A DNA stretch of 64,000 bases from Porphyra umbilicalis (GCA_002049455.2 KV918766.1:372001-436000); one strand, 5' to 3'; numbered from the stretch's first letter, positions 44,374 to 55,669 are shown. Notes: generated by a model not told the origin, from the sequence alone. Program-made: numbers and translations.

Positions 44374-46115
44374 GATCGTCATCAGCTTTGACTAAGTTTC
44401 CCAACGGAGCCCAACGGTTCTTCAACGGACGGCCCGTTGAAGACAACCTCCAACTAAACGCGAAACCGTTGGACTCCGTTAAAGCTCAACGGAGCTCAAC
44501 GGAGCCCCAACGAACGCCATTTCCGTTAATCGTTTCCAGCCCATGGGGGGGGGTGGGCTCGCGATGGTCACATGTCGCAAAAGATAGACTCGCGATGGTC
44601 ACATGTCGAACACCACAGAGACGCGGTAAGGCCGCGATAAGGACCGGATTGGAGCATTCAAGTAGATCTGTCGGGGGCTAAGGACTCCAGGCGATTGCAA
44701 TGAGAGAACGTGGCAATGGTATGTGGCGAGCGCAAGCCCACCCGAAGACACAGTGGGAAGCGTAACAGCTGGCCCAATAGCCCCTCGCACGGCTCTCTGA
44801 TGAGCCATGTGTCCAAGCTGCGAGGGGGGAGCTCGTGTGTGCCGAGCAATCCACCAGACTTCGGGCCACTAGTCGCTGCAGTACGACACTGGGGTATGCT
44901 GACGAGGACAGATGGTGCTCGGAGTATCCTACGTGGCGCACTTGAGCTGCCAAGAAGAGTGGAAGGGACTGCGAACACAGAAAGAGTGTTGCTCCACTGG
45001 GTCAAAGGAGCACAGTGTCTACAGTTTAGCAATAGCAATAGAGCAAGAGACCGACGAAATCAAACGTCCCATGGATAAAAGACGTTCAAAAAATAATGCA
45101 TTGCTAGACTCTCAGCGAGCTGGCTGTCCAGCGCGGAAGGGGAAGCCCCAAGGTCCTTGCGCTCCGTCAGCTCTGCGAGTTCGGGCACGACATGGATCAC
45201 CCGCCGGACGCGGGCTAACGGCACCACCCGCAGTGCGCAGTCCGTCTGGACGTCGTGCTTGTGCTGGCAGCGGTCGCAATGTTGGCGTCGATGGCAACCA
45301 AGCCAATTAGAGGCCTGTACACACGGTCGGCGAGGCGGGTGAAAAGAGCGCCGCTGGTGCCGGCGCCGCCGAGGCAGCGACGGTGGCAAGCGCGTCGGCT
45401 GTGGACGCCTGCATTGACGGGGATGCGGCGGTCGCAGCGGCTGCCTTCTTGTCCCCTTCCCATACAGAAGACCTTTCCTCTATAGCAGTCGCACGCATCT
45501 TTTCGTTCGCTACTTTCGACATCTTCTGCTTCCACGTCAGGCGTGGTTGAAAAGTTCATGACACACATAAAGCGTCGTTGTACATATCAGCATGTCCACC
45601 AGCCGGTACCGGTTCAGGCCAGCCTCTAAAAACGCAGCATCACGGCCTGTAGCGCGGGTCAGCACGAAGCGGCGTAGCTGCAGACAACACGCACAGAACC
45701 ACGGTGTGCGTCCAACCCCCGAGCCCGCGCGCCCTGTGCACTCAGGACGGGCTTGTTGAGTGGTTGGCTGCCAAAATAAATATCCAGAAAGTGCGACCGA
45801 TACTCCACATATCTGCAGAACTACAATCCATGACATGAGCTTAAGTCGGGTAGTTAGAGACGTGCTTCCCGTCGATGGCGTCTGTGTGGCCAGGAAGCTC
45901 TGTCCTTGCACACGATCGCGTCAGACTCACGCGCTCGGATCCGTTGGGGCATTGCCCAACGGTTCCCCAACGCTCTTCAACGAACGAAAGGGCTTCAACG
46001 AACGCCCCACAGCGCCCAAAAACGCACAACTAAAAGCAGACGCGTGGAGCCCCAACCTCCAACGGTTCCCCAACGGAAAGGGCATCCGCTGGGCAGCTTA
46101 GTCAAATTTGACGAT
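44374..46115 (-). mobile_element. Possible PIF/Harbinger-like remnant with CAACG-rich ends
   Basis: The ends are inverted: ATCGTCA..TTTGACTAAG at 44375-44396, and the complement of ATCGTCAAATTTGACTAAG at 46097-46115. Both are followed inward by clusters of CCCAACGG/TCAACGG phrases (44400-44530 and 45945-46090). On the minus strand near 45870 the phrase AIDGKHV occurs, typical of the first catalytic Asp region of Harbinger transposases. The rest of a transposase is not coherent. A 20-bp direct repeat (ctcgcgatggtcacatgtcg) occurs at 44558 and 44589. I infer a decayed or non-autonomous element. The Harbinger label rests on one motif. Confidence 0.4.
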
Positions 46116-47129
46116 GGCTCACTCCCGCGCTTACGGCGAGGTGCGAGAGCTTCTCGGGGTTGGGGCCGGGTCGGGAGATGCTCGTCCGTCAGCCATCTTG
46201 GTTGCCATTCAACAGTGTCGAGAGATCGAGGGGCTGGTGCCGTGTAGGCGGGTCTGAGCTGTGGTCTCGCTGCAGAACAGCTGTGGTGGGTGCTCGCGAG
46301 CACATCTGCGAGCGGCGGTGTGGCAGCTGCGTCGTGTGGAGCCTAGCGAAATTCAGACGATCTGTCTCAGTCGCGGGGAGTGGGACAGTAGGTTGATTGC
46401 ACAGTACGCTGCTGCCAAGGCAGACTACTTTCTGACGTTCTACTACTTTCTAGCCAGAGCGGCAGCTTCGAATTTTTGGCTGCGCTTGTCGTTGACTCGT
46501 TCGCCACCAATTGGTGGCGCACGAGTCAACCACAAGCGCGGCGCAAGCGGGGCGGCCCCCACCCACGTCATTGAAGTAAATAGGGGTGTTCCCGGACCCG
46601 TGCCAAGCTGGTGTGGTGCCGCCAGCCGCCCTAACGGGCCTCGCGTTGTAGGTCGAATCCAACCGTCATCCATTTTGCCTGCAGCCGCACCCTGTGTGTG
46701 CCATGACGCCGCTGATGGCCGCCTTGCCGTGTGTGAACGCGGGGCAGGCGCGGCCGCTTGCTACCGTTCCATGCAATTCCCGCAGTCTGCTGGCGTTTTT
46801 GGTCCATGGACGACTGGGAGCGTCGTCAAGCCCCCTCGACATGAGCTGTGGATGAGCCCCGCAGCCGACGACCGTCGCTGCCGCCTGGCACCATTGGGGC
46901 CTGTCGCCACCCCTGTCTCCTCCCTTTTGGCCTGCTCGCTCTCGCCGCGCGTGCAGCCACCATGTCGCTGCCGATACCAATGATGCCTCGCAGTCCTACC
47001 TGCTGCTGCGACGCGCTGCGTACCATGCGGGACCGTCTTCCCCCCCTTTCCATCTGGGCGTATGTTGCACACTGGCGGCGGCGTCGTCGGCCGCCCCCCC
47101 TAGCCGCCTGTCCGCGCAACGTCGCCACG
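46116..47129. other. Intergenic, nothing recognised
   Basis: About 1 kb upstream of the beta-propeller gene. It contains the 58-bp palindrome at 46482-46539. A 240-codon frame (46261-46983) is open across it but has no recognisable motif. Confidence 0.4.
46482..46539. repeat. 58-bp near-perfect palindrome
   Basis: The left arm 46482-46510 and right arm 46511-46539 are complementary at 27 of 29 positions with no loop, centred on ccaccaaTTGGTGG. It could be two abutting transposon ends or a cruciform-forming site. Confidence 0.8.
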
Positions 47130-49350
47130 ATGGTGAGGTGGCTGACAACCGTGCTCGTAGCCGTCGCCGCCGCCGGCGCCACCACCACCCCCACCGTCGT
47201 GGCGGCCACGCCCGACGCCGCCGCCGCCGCTTCAGCCGGCGTCGCCGCTGCGGTCCCGGCGGCGGCGACGCCCCCCCCCCCCCCACAGACGCCGCGTCTG
47301 CCGGCGCGCCGCTCTGCGACGAGGCGGACCCCCCCCCATCGCGGCGGCCTTTAAAGGCCACCTCTTTGGCTCCTCGTCGGCGCACGACGAGGCCGCTTCC
47401 ATGGGCCTCGACGCCGCCGGCAACCTGTACCTCGCCGGCACGACGACGCCGCGCGACGCGGGCGGCGGCGGCGGCGGCGGCTGGGGCTCCCTCCTCCCCG
47501 GCCACACGGGGGGTGGGGCCGACTTGTGGGTGGCCAAACTCTCCCCAACGACGCGGCTGCTGTGGGTGCGGCGCGCGGGGTCGGCCGCGCCAGAGGAGGC
47601 GTCGGCGCTCGCCGTCGGCCGCACAGGCGTCGTTGTTTGTGGCACGACGGGGGGGGACATGCGCGCGGGGCGCACCGGCGGCCGCGTCGTTGGCGCCGCC
47701 GACGGGGGGGGGGGCGCCGCCGACAATGGCGCCGGCGGCGGACGCATCGTCGGCGCCGAGGAGCGGGGCCCCGGCGCCGTCTCTGCCGCAGAGGAGCACG
47801 GCGGCGGCGGCAACAGCGGCGGCGGCGGCGGCGGCGGCGTCCGCGGCGGCGCCGACGACGGCACCGCCGCGTCGTCGGCGTCCCGTGGCTGGGGCCCGCT
47901 TGGCGGCGGCAGCGGCGGCACTCTGCCGACGCACCCCCAGCTCCTCGCCGCCGCCGTCGACGGCTCTGCCGGTGGCGGCACGGACGCGGTGCTCGTCAAG
48001 CTCCTCCCCGACGGCACCGAAGCATGGTCGACGCCGCTGCAGTTTGGGGGCGCCGGCGTCGACACGTGTGCCGGCGTCGCCATGGACGCCGACGCCGGGT
48101 GGGTGTGGGCGGCGGGCGCCACCGCGTCGGCGCTGTTTGGCCGCACCGCGGGGGCGGCGGCGTTTGGCGCGCCCCAGCCGCCGGTCGGCCGGTCGGATTA
48201 TTGGGTGGCGAAAGCGGCGGGGCCGGGGCTCCTGCCGGAACTCGTCGCGGGCGTGCAGCGTGGGGCGGAGCGGTCCAACAGCGCCGACGCCGTCGCGCTC
48301 GCGGGCAACCACCTGTACGTGGTGGTGAATACGTACGACGGGGCACGGGGGGCGGGGGGGGGGGTCGCCATGCTCCACACCTACGCGGCCGACTCGCTCG
48401 CGCTGCTCGCGTCGACGGCGGCGCCGGCGCCGCGGGGGGGGTTGGGCGTCGCCGCCGCCGACGCGCCGGGCCTCTACCTATCGGCACTCATCGTCGACGG
48501 CGGCGGCAACCCGATTGTTGGCGGCTTTGCCGGCGACGCGCAAGCCGGCGTCGGCCGCTTTGTCGTTGCCAAGTACCACGCGGCCGCCGCGGGGTGGGCG
48601 TGGTCCCGCCCCCACGGCCGCTACTCGCGCGTGGAGCCGACCGTGTCCCTCGCCGTCGACCCCCACTCGGGCGCCGTCTACGTTGGGGGGCTCACCGACG
48701 GCTTTTACACCGACGCGGCGTCGGCGGCGGCGGGCGGCGGCGGCGGTGCCGACGGCGTGCGCGGGCGTGGCGCGCCCCGCGGCCGCATCGTCGTGCCGCT
48801 GGTGCAGGTCAACGCGTCGACGGGCCTGCCGACGCGCCGGTGGCACAAGACGACGGCCGTGCCCGGCGGCGGGGAGCGCACCCGCGCCATTGGCGTGGAC
48901 GCGGCGGGGGCGGTGGTGACGGCGGGCTCCCGCCTGTCGGGCGGCTCGCCGGCGTTGCGCAAGGCGCACCTCGGCGCGTTTGGCTCGTCGGCGTACGCAA
49001 CGCGGGTGGCGGGGGGCTTTGCGTCGGCCGGCGACGGCGACGGGGTGGCGGTGGACTCGTCCACGGGGTCGGCCGACGCGCCGCCGGCGACGATGCCACT
49101 GCGGGCGGTGATGGGCATGGTCGCGGGCGTCATTGGGGGGGCCATCGTGCTCGTCGGCGCCATGATTGCGGGCGTGCAGCGGCGGTCTGGGGCGGGTCGG
49201 GCCGCCGCCTCGGAGCGGGGGGGGGAGGGGGGGACCCAGAGGAGGGGGGGGGGGGGGGGACGCGGGGCGCGTGTCGGCGGCAGCGTCGATGGAGGCGGCG
49301 TGGGCGTACCCGGGGGGGGCGACCGCGGGGGGTCTGCGGGGCCCGTGTGA
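47130..49350 (+). CDS. Secreted/membrane beta-propeller (SBBP-like) protein
   Basis: The ATG at 47130 (CACGATGG) begins with a signal peptide, MVRWLTTVLVAVAAAGATTT. After C tracts (about 47270-47283 and 47327-47338), where the frame must shift, the main frame reads FGSSSAHDEAASMGLDAAGN then LYLAGTTT. This is the seven-bladed beta-propeller repeat pattern (D..GN.Y..G.T). Related blades recur: LWVAKLSPTTRLLWVRRAG, AVLVKLLPDGTEAWSTPLQF, DADAGWVWAAGATAS, YWVAKAAGPG, ALIVDGGGNPIVGGFAGDA, AVDPHSGAVYVGGLTDGF and GVDAAGAVVTAGSRLSGG. A Gly/Ala-rich insert separates the second and third blades. Near the end a single membrane helix (MGMVAGVIGGAIVLVGAMIA) is followed by a basic GVQRR stop-transfer and a Gly-rich cytosolic tail. 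Probably a type I surface protein of about 740 residues. Ligand unknown. An AATAAA-like signal lies at about 49496. Confidence 0.7.
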
Positions 49351-49589
49351 GACGGCGGGCGTGGGGAGGGGGTGGGGTGGGGGTGGGACCGCCGCCGCGG
49401 CGGTCGGCGCGGGTGCCAACCAAGACGGGCCGCTGCCTTTATCCATGTACAACGCAATGCCAAAGCCATCGACCGTCCGCCACCGCTGTTGCAGAAAAAA
49501 TAAAAAAAAAGAACAGCCTCGCCATCATGGCATGCACCAAGGCCGGAGGGGCACCCCCCCTCCCCCCCCCCCCCCCTTCCCCTCCCCCC

Positions 49590-51566
49590 TCACTTTTCGG
49601 CGTCCATCGCCTCAACGACGTCCGCGAGCACCTCGGCAAACCGCCGCACGTCCGCAAACGAGTTGTACAGCGGCACGGGCGCGACGCGCATGACATCCGG
49701 CTCGCGGGTGTCGACGACCACCCCCCGCGCCCCGAGGCGCCGCCGCACCTCCCCGACGCGCCCGCCCGCCAGGCGCACCGACAGTTGGCACCCCCGCCGC
49801 CCCCGCCCCGACGGCGTTAGCACGGCGACGCGGCCCGCCAGCCGCGGCGCCGACAGCAGCAGCGCCTCGGCATAGGCGGTGAGGCGGGCGGCCTTGGCGG
49901 CAATGACGGGCATGCCGCCCGCCTCGTGCACGACGCGGAGGGCGGTGGCGACGGGGGCGAGCGCCAACACGGGCGGGTTGGAGAGTTGAAAGCCGGGCGC
50001 GCCGACCTGGGGGGTAAAGGTCGGGCCCATGGCAAAGCGGCTCGACCGCTCGTGGCCCCACCAGCCGCCGAGGCGGGGGAGCGTCGGTCGGGGTGGGGGG
50101 GGGAGTCACCGCCGCCGCCGCCGTCACCGCCGCCGCCCCCGCACGGCAGCGACGCACCCGGCACGCCCGCGTGGCGGTCGTGCAAAAAGAGCCCCGCAAC
50201 GGCGCCCGGCCCCCCATTGAGGTACTTGTACGTGCACCAGACGGCCCAGTCGACGCCCCACGCGTGGAGGGCCAGCGGCACATTCCCCACCGCGTGCGCC
50301 AAGTCCAACCCGAGGGGCACCCCCGCCGCCCGCGCCGCCGCCGCCACCGCCGCCATGGGCAACACCTGCCCCGTATAGTATTGCACGCCCGGCAAGAGCA
50401 CGAGCGCGAGCGTCGGCCCGTGCGTCGCAATGGCGTCCACAACGTCGCCGTCGCGGAGCGCCGCCTCCCCCACCCGCGGCCGCAGCCGCACAATGGCCGT
50501 CGCCGGGTCGTACCCGGCGAGCGCCACCTGCGACGCCACCGCGTAGGCGTCAGACGGGAACGCGTGGTCCTCAATGAGGATGGTGTGCCGCCCCGCCGTC
50601 GGGCGGTAAAAGGCGGCCATCATCAGGTGGAGGTTGACGGTGAGGGAGTTCATGTAGACGACTTCGTGCGCGTGCGCGGCGCCGACAATGGCGAGCGACG
50701 CGGGCGTGACGCACGTGTCTTCAATGGTCGCCCAGGGGGTGCCCCCGACAAAGTGGCCGTCGACGCCGCGCGTCGCCCACGAGGTGAGGTGCGCATTGAC
50801 GGCGGCCGCCGTCGCTTTGGGCATCAAGCCGAGGGAGTTGCCGCATAGGTAGGTGACGGGGCGGGGGGCGGCGGCGGCGGCGGCGGCCGCCACGGCCGAC
50901 GCACCCCCCACTGGTGCCGCCACGCCGTCGGCGGCGCCGCCGACGGCGTCGCCGCTGCCGTCCCCATTGCCCGCCGCTGCCGCGTGGGCGGCGGCCGCCT
51001 CGGCGACGGGGGCGCTGCCGTCGCCGCCGCCGTGTTGGCCCCACGGCGCGTCGCCGCCGCCGCCGCCGCTCGGGTCCCCCGCCGCCGCGCCGTCGCCGGC
51101 GCCATTGCCCGCCGCCGCCGGGGGAGCGGCGGCGGCCGCCTCGGCGACGGGGGCGCTACCGTCGCCGCCGCCGTGTTCGCCCCACGGCGAGACGCCGTCA
51201 CCGCCGCTCGGTGCGCCCGCCGGCGTGTCACAGTCGCCACTGGCGGCGGCGGCGTCGGCGGCGGCGGCGGCGGCGCGCACCCCCGCACCGCGTCGGTCGG
51301 CCGCCGCCACCGCCGCTGCCGGCACGTAGGTGGGGATGTGGAAGCGGTCGCGGAAGCACCCGAGCGTGTCTGCATCGTCGAGGCGGGCGGCCAAGGCGGC
51401 CGCGTCGATGGGCAACCGCATGGACGCGGCGAGGGCGGTGAGGGCGGCGCGGTCGGGGTCCACCCCGCCCCCGTCGTCGCCGCCGTCGCCGTCGCCGCCG
51501 CCGGCAGCGGCAACGGCGGCGGCGGCAGTCGGTAGAGGGGCAGGGGGGGGGGGTCCCCGGCGCCAT
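49590..51566 (-). CDS. KYNU: Kynureninase
   Basis: PLP enzyme that cleaves kynurenine or 3-hydroxykynurenine to anthranilate or 3-hydroxyanthranilate plus alanine (tryptophan catabolism/NAD route). A likely start is the ATG at 51566 (MAPGTP), in frame with the rest only after a one-base change in the C tract at 51543-51553; the first unambiguous coding is DRAALTALAASMRLPIDAAA (51463 on). Diagnostic motifs: RDRFHIPTYVP, YLCGNSLGLMPKA, MNSLTVNLHLMMAAFY, DHAFPSDAYAVASQ, LDLAHAVGNVPLALHAWGVD, WAVWCTYKYLNGGPGAVAG (PLP lysine in YKYLN), RLGGWWGHERSSRFAMGP, GFQLSNPPVLALAPV, RGCQLSV and RVAPVPLYNSFADV. The frame breaks once more at the run 50095-50103 (9 C on the coding strand); 8 C would join LHDRHAGVPGA... 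to PRPTLPRLGGWWGH. About 150 extra Gly/Ala-rich residues sit between the N-terminal helix and LCGNSLG. Confidence 0.93.
50990..51187. repeat. Direct repeat coding part of the kynureninase insert
   Basis: Two near-identical 57-58-bp copies (about 50990-51047 and 51130-51187, period about 140) encode PWG(E/Q)HGGGDGSAPVAEAAAA twice inside the low-complexity insert of kynureninase. Confidence 0.8.
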
Positions 51567-52045
51567 TGGCGTCGGCGGCGGCGGCGGCCGCCGCGGCGGC
51601 GGCGGCGGGGGGGGAGGGGGGGCCATGACGAGGCGCCCGCCAGCGGGCGGCGGCGCAGCGGCAGACGACGGGGTTGGCGACTCGAGCTCGACGGCGTGTG
51701 CCCCGAGTGGAAACGGGATCACGGGAACCAAAGGATGAACGGCGTCCACGCGCGCGTGGTGGTGCTGTTGGGTGGAATGGCAGGCATGGGGACTACTTGA
51801 TAGGCTTTGACCACCAGATCAGATCTCTCGCGGATCAACGCGGTCGTCGCCTCGCCCATCATGGCCGATGATCGTGGTGTTTCCCCCCCGCCCGACGGCT
51901 GCCGCTGGCCCGCTGCTCCCTGCGGCCGCCCCTTCTGCCACCCGTCGCTCTGCTCCGCCGCCCCCCTGTTTTTCATTCCCAGCGACTCTATCTACCCTTG
52001 CCGCCGCTGGTCGTGGTGGCCGCGCCGTGCCTCTCCGCCCGCACC
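51567..52045. promoter_or_regulatory. Divergent intergenic region of kynureninase and shikimate kinase
   Basis: About 480 bases between two head-to-head starts, so it should contain both promoters. The left 100 bases are GGC-rich; the rest is mixed. An in-frame ATG for the shikimate kinase frame at 51861 and an alternative kynureninase leader (51749) also lie here, so the true transcription starts are uncertain. No TATA box is evident. Confidence 0.5.
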
Positions 52046-52883
52046 ATGGCCTTTGTCAGCGGCCCCGCGGCGGCCTGGACGCCCGCCGCCCGCCGCCCGT
52101 GGGGCGGCTGCGCGCCGCGCACGGCGGGCCCCCCCCCCCCACCCCCACCGTCGGCCGCCGCCGCACGCGCGCCGCGGTGGGGGCGACCGCCCCCCGCGCG
52201 TGCGCAGCGGACGCGACCCCCCCCCCCCCCCCCCCCGCGCGGTCGTCCCCCCCCCCGTCGACCCCGTCTTTGGCATCCTCCGCGCGCGCCTGCGCAAAAC
52301 CAACGTCTACCTCATTGGCATGACGGGCTGCGGCAAGTCGACGGTCGCCCGCGCCCTCGCGTCGGCCCTGCGGTACCGCCTCCTCGACGTGGACGAGCTC
52401 ATTGCGGCGGTCGCGGGGGCGCCCATCCCCGCCATCTTTGCGGCCGACGGGGAGGCGGGCTTCCGCGCCCTCGAGGCCGAGGTGCTGAGCGAAGTCGCCG
52501 CCTTTGTCAAGTGCGTCGTCGCGACGGGCGGGGGGGTGGTCGTGCGGCGTGAAAATTGGGGCGCCCTCCACACGGGCGTCGTCGTGTGGCTCGACGTGCC
52601 CCTGGATGTCCTTGCCGACCGCGTCGGCGGCGACGCGGGGCGGCCGCTGGTGGCGGCGGCGGCCGACACGCCGGGGGGGGTCCCCGCCGTGTTGGGCGAA
52701 ATGCTCGCCGCGCGGCGCCCCGCGTACGCGCAAGCCGACGTGCGCGTGTCGGCGGGGGCGGGGCAGACGGCAGAGGCGGTGGCGCTGGCGGTGGCAGAGG
52801 GGGTCGTCAAGTTTATCGCGGAGAATCCACCCCGGTTTGGGGGGAAGGACGGGGAGGAGCCGTCGCCCGCGGCGGGGGGGTGA
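52046..52883 (+). CDS. Plastid shikimate kinase
   Basis: Phosphorylates shikimate to shikimate-3-phosphate in the plastid pathway to chorismate and aromatic amino acids. The preferred start is the ATG at 52046 (CACCATGG), giving MAFVSGPAAAWTPAARRPWG, a plastid transit-type leader. The leader and the mature frame are joined across C tracts (about 52129-52140, 52209-52228 and 52240-52252), where the frame must shift. The mature enzyme starts around PVFGILRARLRKTNVYLIGM. It shows the Walker A loop GMTGCGKST, the shikimate-binding DVDELI, ATGGGVVVRREN (Walker B-like GGG), RPLV in the lid, and the typical C-terminal helix, ending GGKDGEEPSPAAGG. About 185 catalytic residues is normal for aroK/SK. 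Alternative: translation from 51861 in the same frame as the catalytic part. Functional assignment is secure; the exact start is not. Confidence 0.92.
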
Positions 52884-53255
52884 CGCCCCGGGCGTACGGG
52901 GGGGCGGGGGGGTGTGGGATGACCGTGGGGTTGGCGGGCGTGGCCGCAGCGTGCGCGAGGGTGCGCGCACCGCGCCGACCGCGCGGGGACCGTGGGGGGG
53001 CGCAAGACGACAAGACTGGGCCGGTCCTCCCGAGATCCGACCACGCCACGTCGGCGGTCGCACCGCGGCCGGCCGCCGACGTTTGCACCAGAGCAGGTCC
53101 GCGGCGCCAGCCCACACGCCGCACACCACCGGCGGGGCCGACGCACAAAGACGCAGCGCGCTGTACATGGCCAAAAAAAAAAAGAGGAGAAAAAAGAGAG
53201 ACAAACACACACGCACGCTTCACAGCCACCACGAACCCCCCCCCCCCCCCCCCGC
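52884..53255. other. Convergent 3' region of shikimate kinase and UBC9
   Basis: About 370 bases between two stop codons on opposite strands. An A-rich patch lies at 53167-53205 and a C tract at 53237-53253. Nothing else recognised. Confidence 0.4.
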
Positions 53256-54135
53256 TCACTCGGCCGCATCCTGCGCGCTCTTGGCCGCAATCTGGCGGAT
53301 CTTGTCCGTGTAGGCGGCCTTGGAGCGCGTAAACAGCGCGTACGCGTCGCCGTTTGCTGGGTCCGACGCGTTGGGGCTGTCGAGCAGCGACTGCACGCCG
53401 AGGAGGATCTGCTTGACGGTGATGGAGGGGCGCCAGCCCTTGTCCGCGTCGAGGATGGAGAGGCACACGGTGCCCGACGGGTAGACGTTGGGGTGGAAGA
53501 GGGGCGGGTCAAAGCGGCACCGGGGGGGGCGCGACGGGTAGTCTTCCGAAAACTCCATCACGAGCTTGTACACGCCGCCGGCCCAGGGGGTCTGCGCGCG
53601 CGCACACAACCGGTGGGGGGCGGGAGGGGGGGGGGGGGTGGGAGGGGGGGGATGCCAAATGCCATGCCACACGGAGCGCAAAGCAGGCAACAAGAGCGCA
53701 CGTCACGACCGCCGCACGCGCAGCCCAACGCAAGGGGGCAACACGCGACCACGAGCAGGGCCAAAAAAAAGAAAAAAAAGGTCAACCACGTCAGCAACAA
53801 CGCAGACGCCGGGGTCCACACCCGCACCACACACCCCAGCGTACCAGACGCCGTCGCACGCCGCATCGCCACCCGCCCCACCCGCGCACACGCAACGCAC
53901 ACCCCCCCCTGGGGGCGCGGGCGGGGACCCCCCCCCGCACGGGCGACGACGCGCCCACGCCCCCCCCCACCGCGCGCCGACCACGTACGTTTGGCACGCC
54001 CGGGATGCCACACTGCCACACGAGCAGGTTGGTCTGCCCCCCCGTGTTGGCCGGCCGCGCGTGGAAGCCGTAGGGGTGCTCCTTGCGCCAATTGCGGCGC
54101 TCCTCCTGCAGCCGCCCACGCGCAATGCCGCTCAT
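53256..54135 (-). CDS. UBC9: SUMO-conjugating E2 enzyme UBC9
   Basis: E2 that takes SUMO from the E1 and transfers it to target lysines, mainly in the nucleus. Exon 1 (54135-53989, 49 codons) encodes [20 protein letters not shown] then [14 protein letters not shown]. The intron 53988-53592 (397 nt) has donor GTACGT, acceptor GCAG, phase 0. Exon 2 (53591-53256) encodes [20 protein letters not shown]. It continues with the E2 signature [20 protein letters not shown] (HPN motif, catalytic Cys at about residue 92), then [20 protein letters not shown]. Total about 160 residues versus 158 in human UBE2I. The basic N-terminal helix that binds SUMO/E1 is present, which separates UBC9 from ubiquitin E2s. 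The frame is intact despite C-rich introns. Confidence 0.96.
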
Positions 54136-54930
54136 GGTGCCAGAAGTGCCGGGGGGGGGGAAGGCGTCAAACAACAAAAAAAAAAAGGAGGGGGGCGCCG
54201 ACGGACGAGGGAGGCGGGCAGAGGAACCGGCAACGCCGGTAGCAGGAACAAGAACGGGCGTCTGGTGCGGGAAAACGGGGCAGACGCGTCGACGGGGAAA
54301 GGCGGCACAGCACCACCGGCGGGGCGGGCGGGAGCGCTCGACGCGGCGGGCGCGGGGGGGGGGGCGGATTATGCATGCGCGTACGCGTCGCGGCCGCGGC
54401 CGCGGCCGGCCCCGCGCGCCCCGTGCGTTTTTGAAAAAAGAAGTCGTCGAGGTTGGAGCCAGCCACGTGTCGCCCCGCCGTTGGGTGCATCCGACGGTCA
54501 TCGTTGTTGTCGGCGATTTTCGAGACGGGACGCCACGCCGACCTTCCCGCCAAAACTCACACTCTGGCGACGGGCGTACCGGCCAATTCCACACGCGCGG
54601 CCTACTTGTCCGTGATTACCAAGGGGGGCGCACGGGCGGCGCCCCGTTGGACGGCACCGCGCGCGCGCGCCGCCGGTGTCCCGCCCACCCCCCGCGCGGG
54701 CGCCCGTCCCGGCCGCCGCCCCTCAGGCGGCACGAGCTGCGCGGCTTGCCCCCCCCTCGAGGGGCCTCCTCCCCTGCGCCCCCGCGCGGTCGTCACGGCG
54801 CGCAGTGGCGCCAGCGCCACTGCCGCGCCGTCGCGGTGGGTGGCGGCCCCCCCCCCCGCCCCCCGTCCTTCACCGCCGCCCCGCCCCCCGCCGCCGCTGC
54901 TGCTACCGGCGGCGCGCGCGGGGCGGCGCC
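54136..54930. other. Divergent region between UBC9 and the SUZ12-like gene
   Basis: About 800 bases. An A-run (54174-54186) and mixed sequence near 54420-54600 are followed by rising GC. It should hold the promoters of both genes. Open frames here are compositional. Confidence 0.4.
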
Positions 54931-55099
54931 ATGACCCCCCCCATCCCCCCCCCTCCCCCCCCCCCCCTCCCCTTTGAGGCGCGCGCGTCGCCGCTCTACC
55001 GGCGGGGCACCCACCGGGCCACCCCACCGGCGGCGACCCCCCCCCCCGGCGTGCCGCCGTTGATCCTCGCCCTCACCGTCACGCTCCTCGGCTGGCCGC

Positions 55100-55159
<60 letters not shown>

Positions 55160-55463
55160 ATGGCCACGGCAGCGGCCATGGCAACGGCACCTATGGCGGC
55201 GGCGGCGGTGGCAGTCGCGACGGCAGCCGCTCGAGCCACCACCGGGCGGGGACCCCCCCGTCGACGGGGGCGACCGCGCGACCGGCCGCGCCGCCTACGT
55301 GGCGCTCGTCGCCGAGACGCCCGCGGCGGGGGGCCCCGTCACGACGCTCCTCAGCGTCGCCGTTGCGGGCGTCAAGGACACGGTCACGCTGGACGTGCGG
55401 CCGGGGGTGGTGGCGCTCCTCTCCCACGCGGCGGCGCTTGCGGCGCGGCCGCCGGCGGCGGCG

Positions 55464-55496
<33 letters not shown>

Positions 55497-55616
55497 GCAG
55501 CCCCGTCGGTGCCGCCCCCGGCGGCGGGCGGCAGCCGCGCCAAGCGGCAGGCAACGGCGGCGGCGGCAGCGTCTTCAACGGCAGCAGCAGCCGCAGCGGC
55601 GGCAGCGGCGACCGCC

Positions 55617-55669
<53 letters not shown>

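Noticed and set aside
46996-48378. 460-codon minus-strand frame opposite the beta-propeller gene
   Set aside because: Shadow of the plus-strand gene, with Arg/Ala/Gly composition and no motifs.
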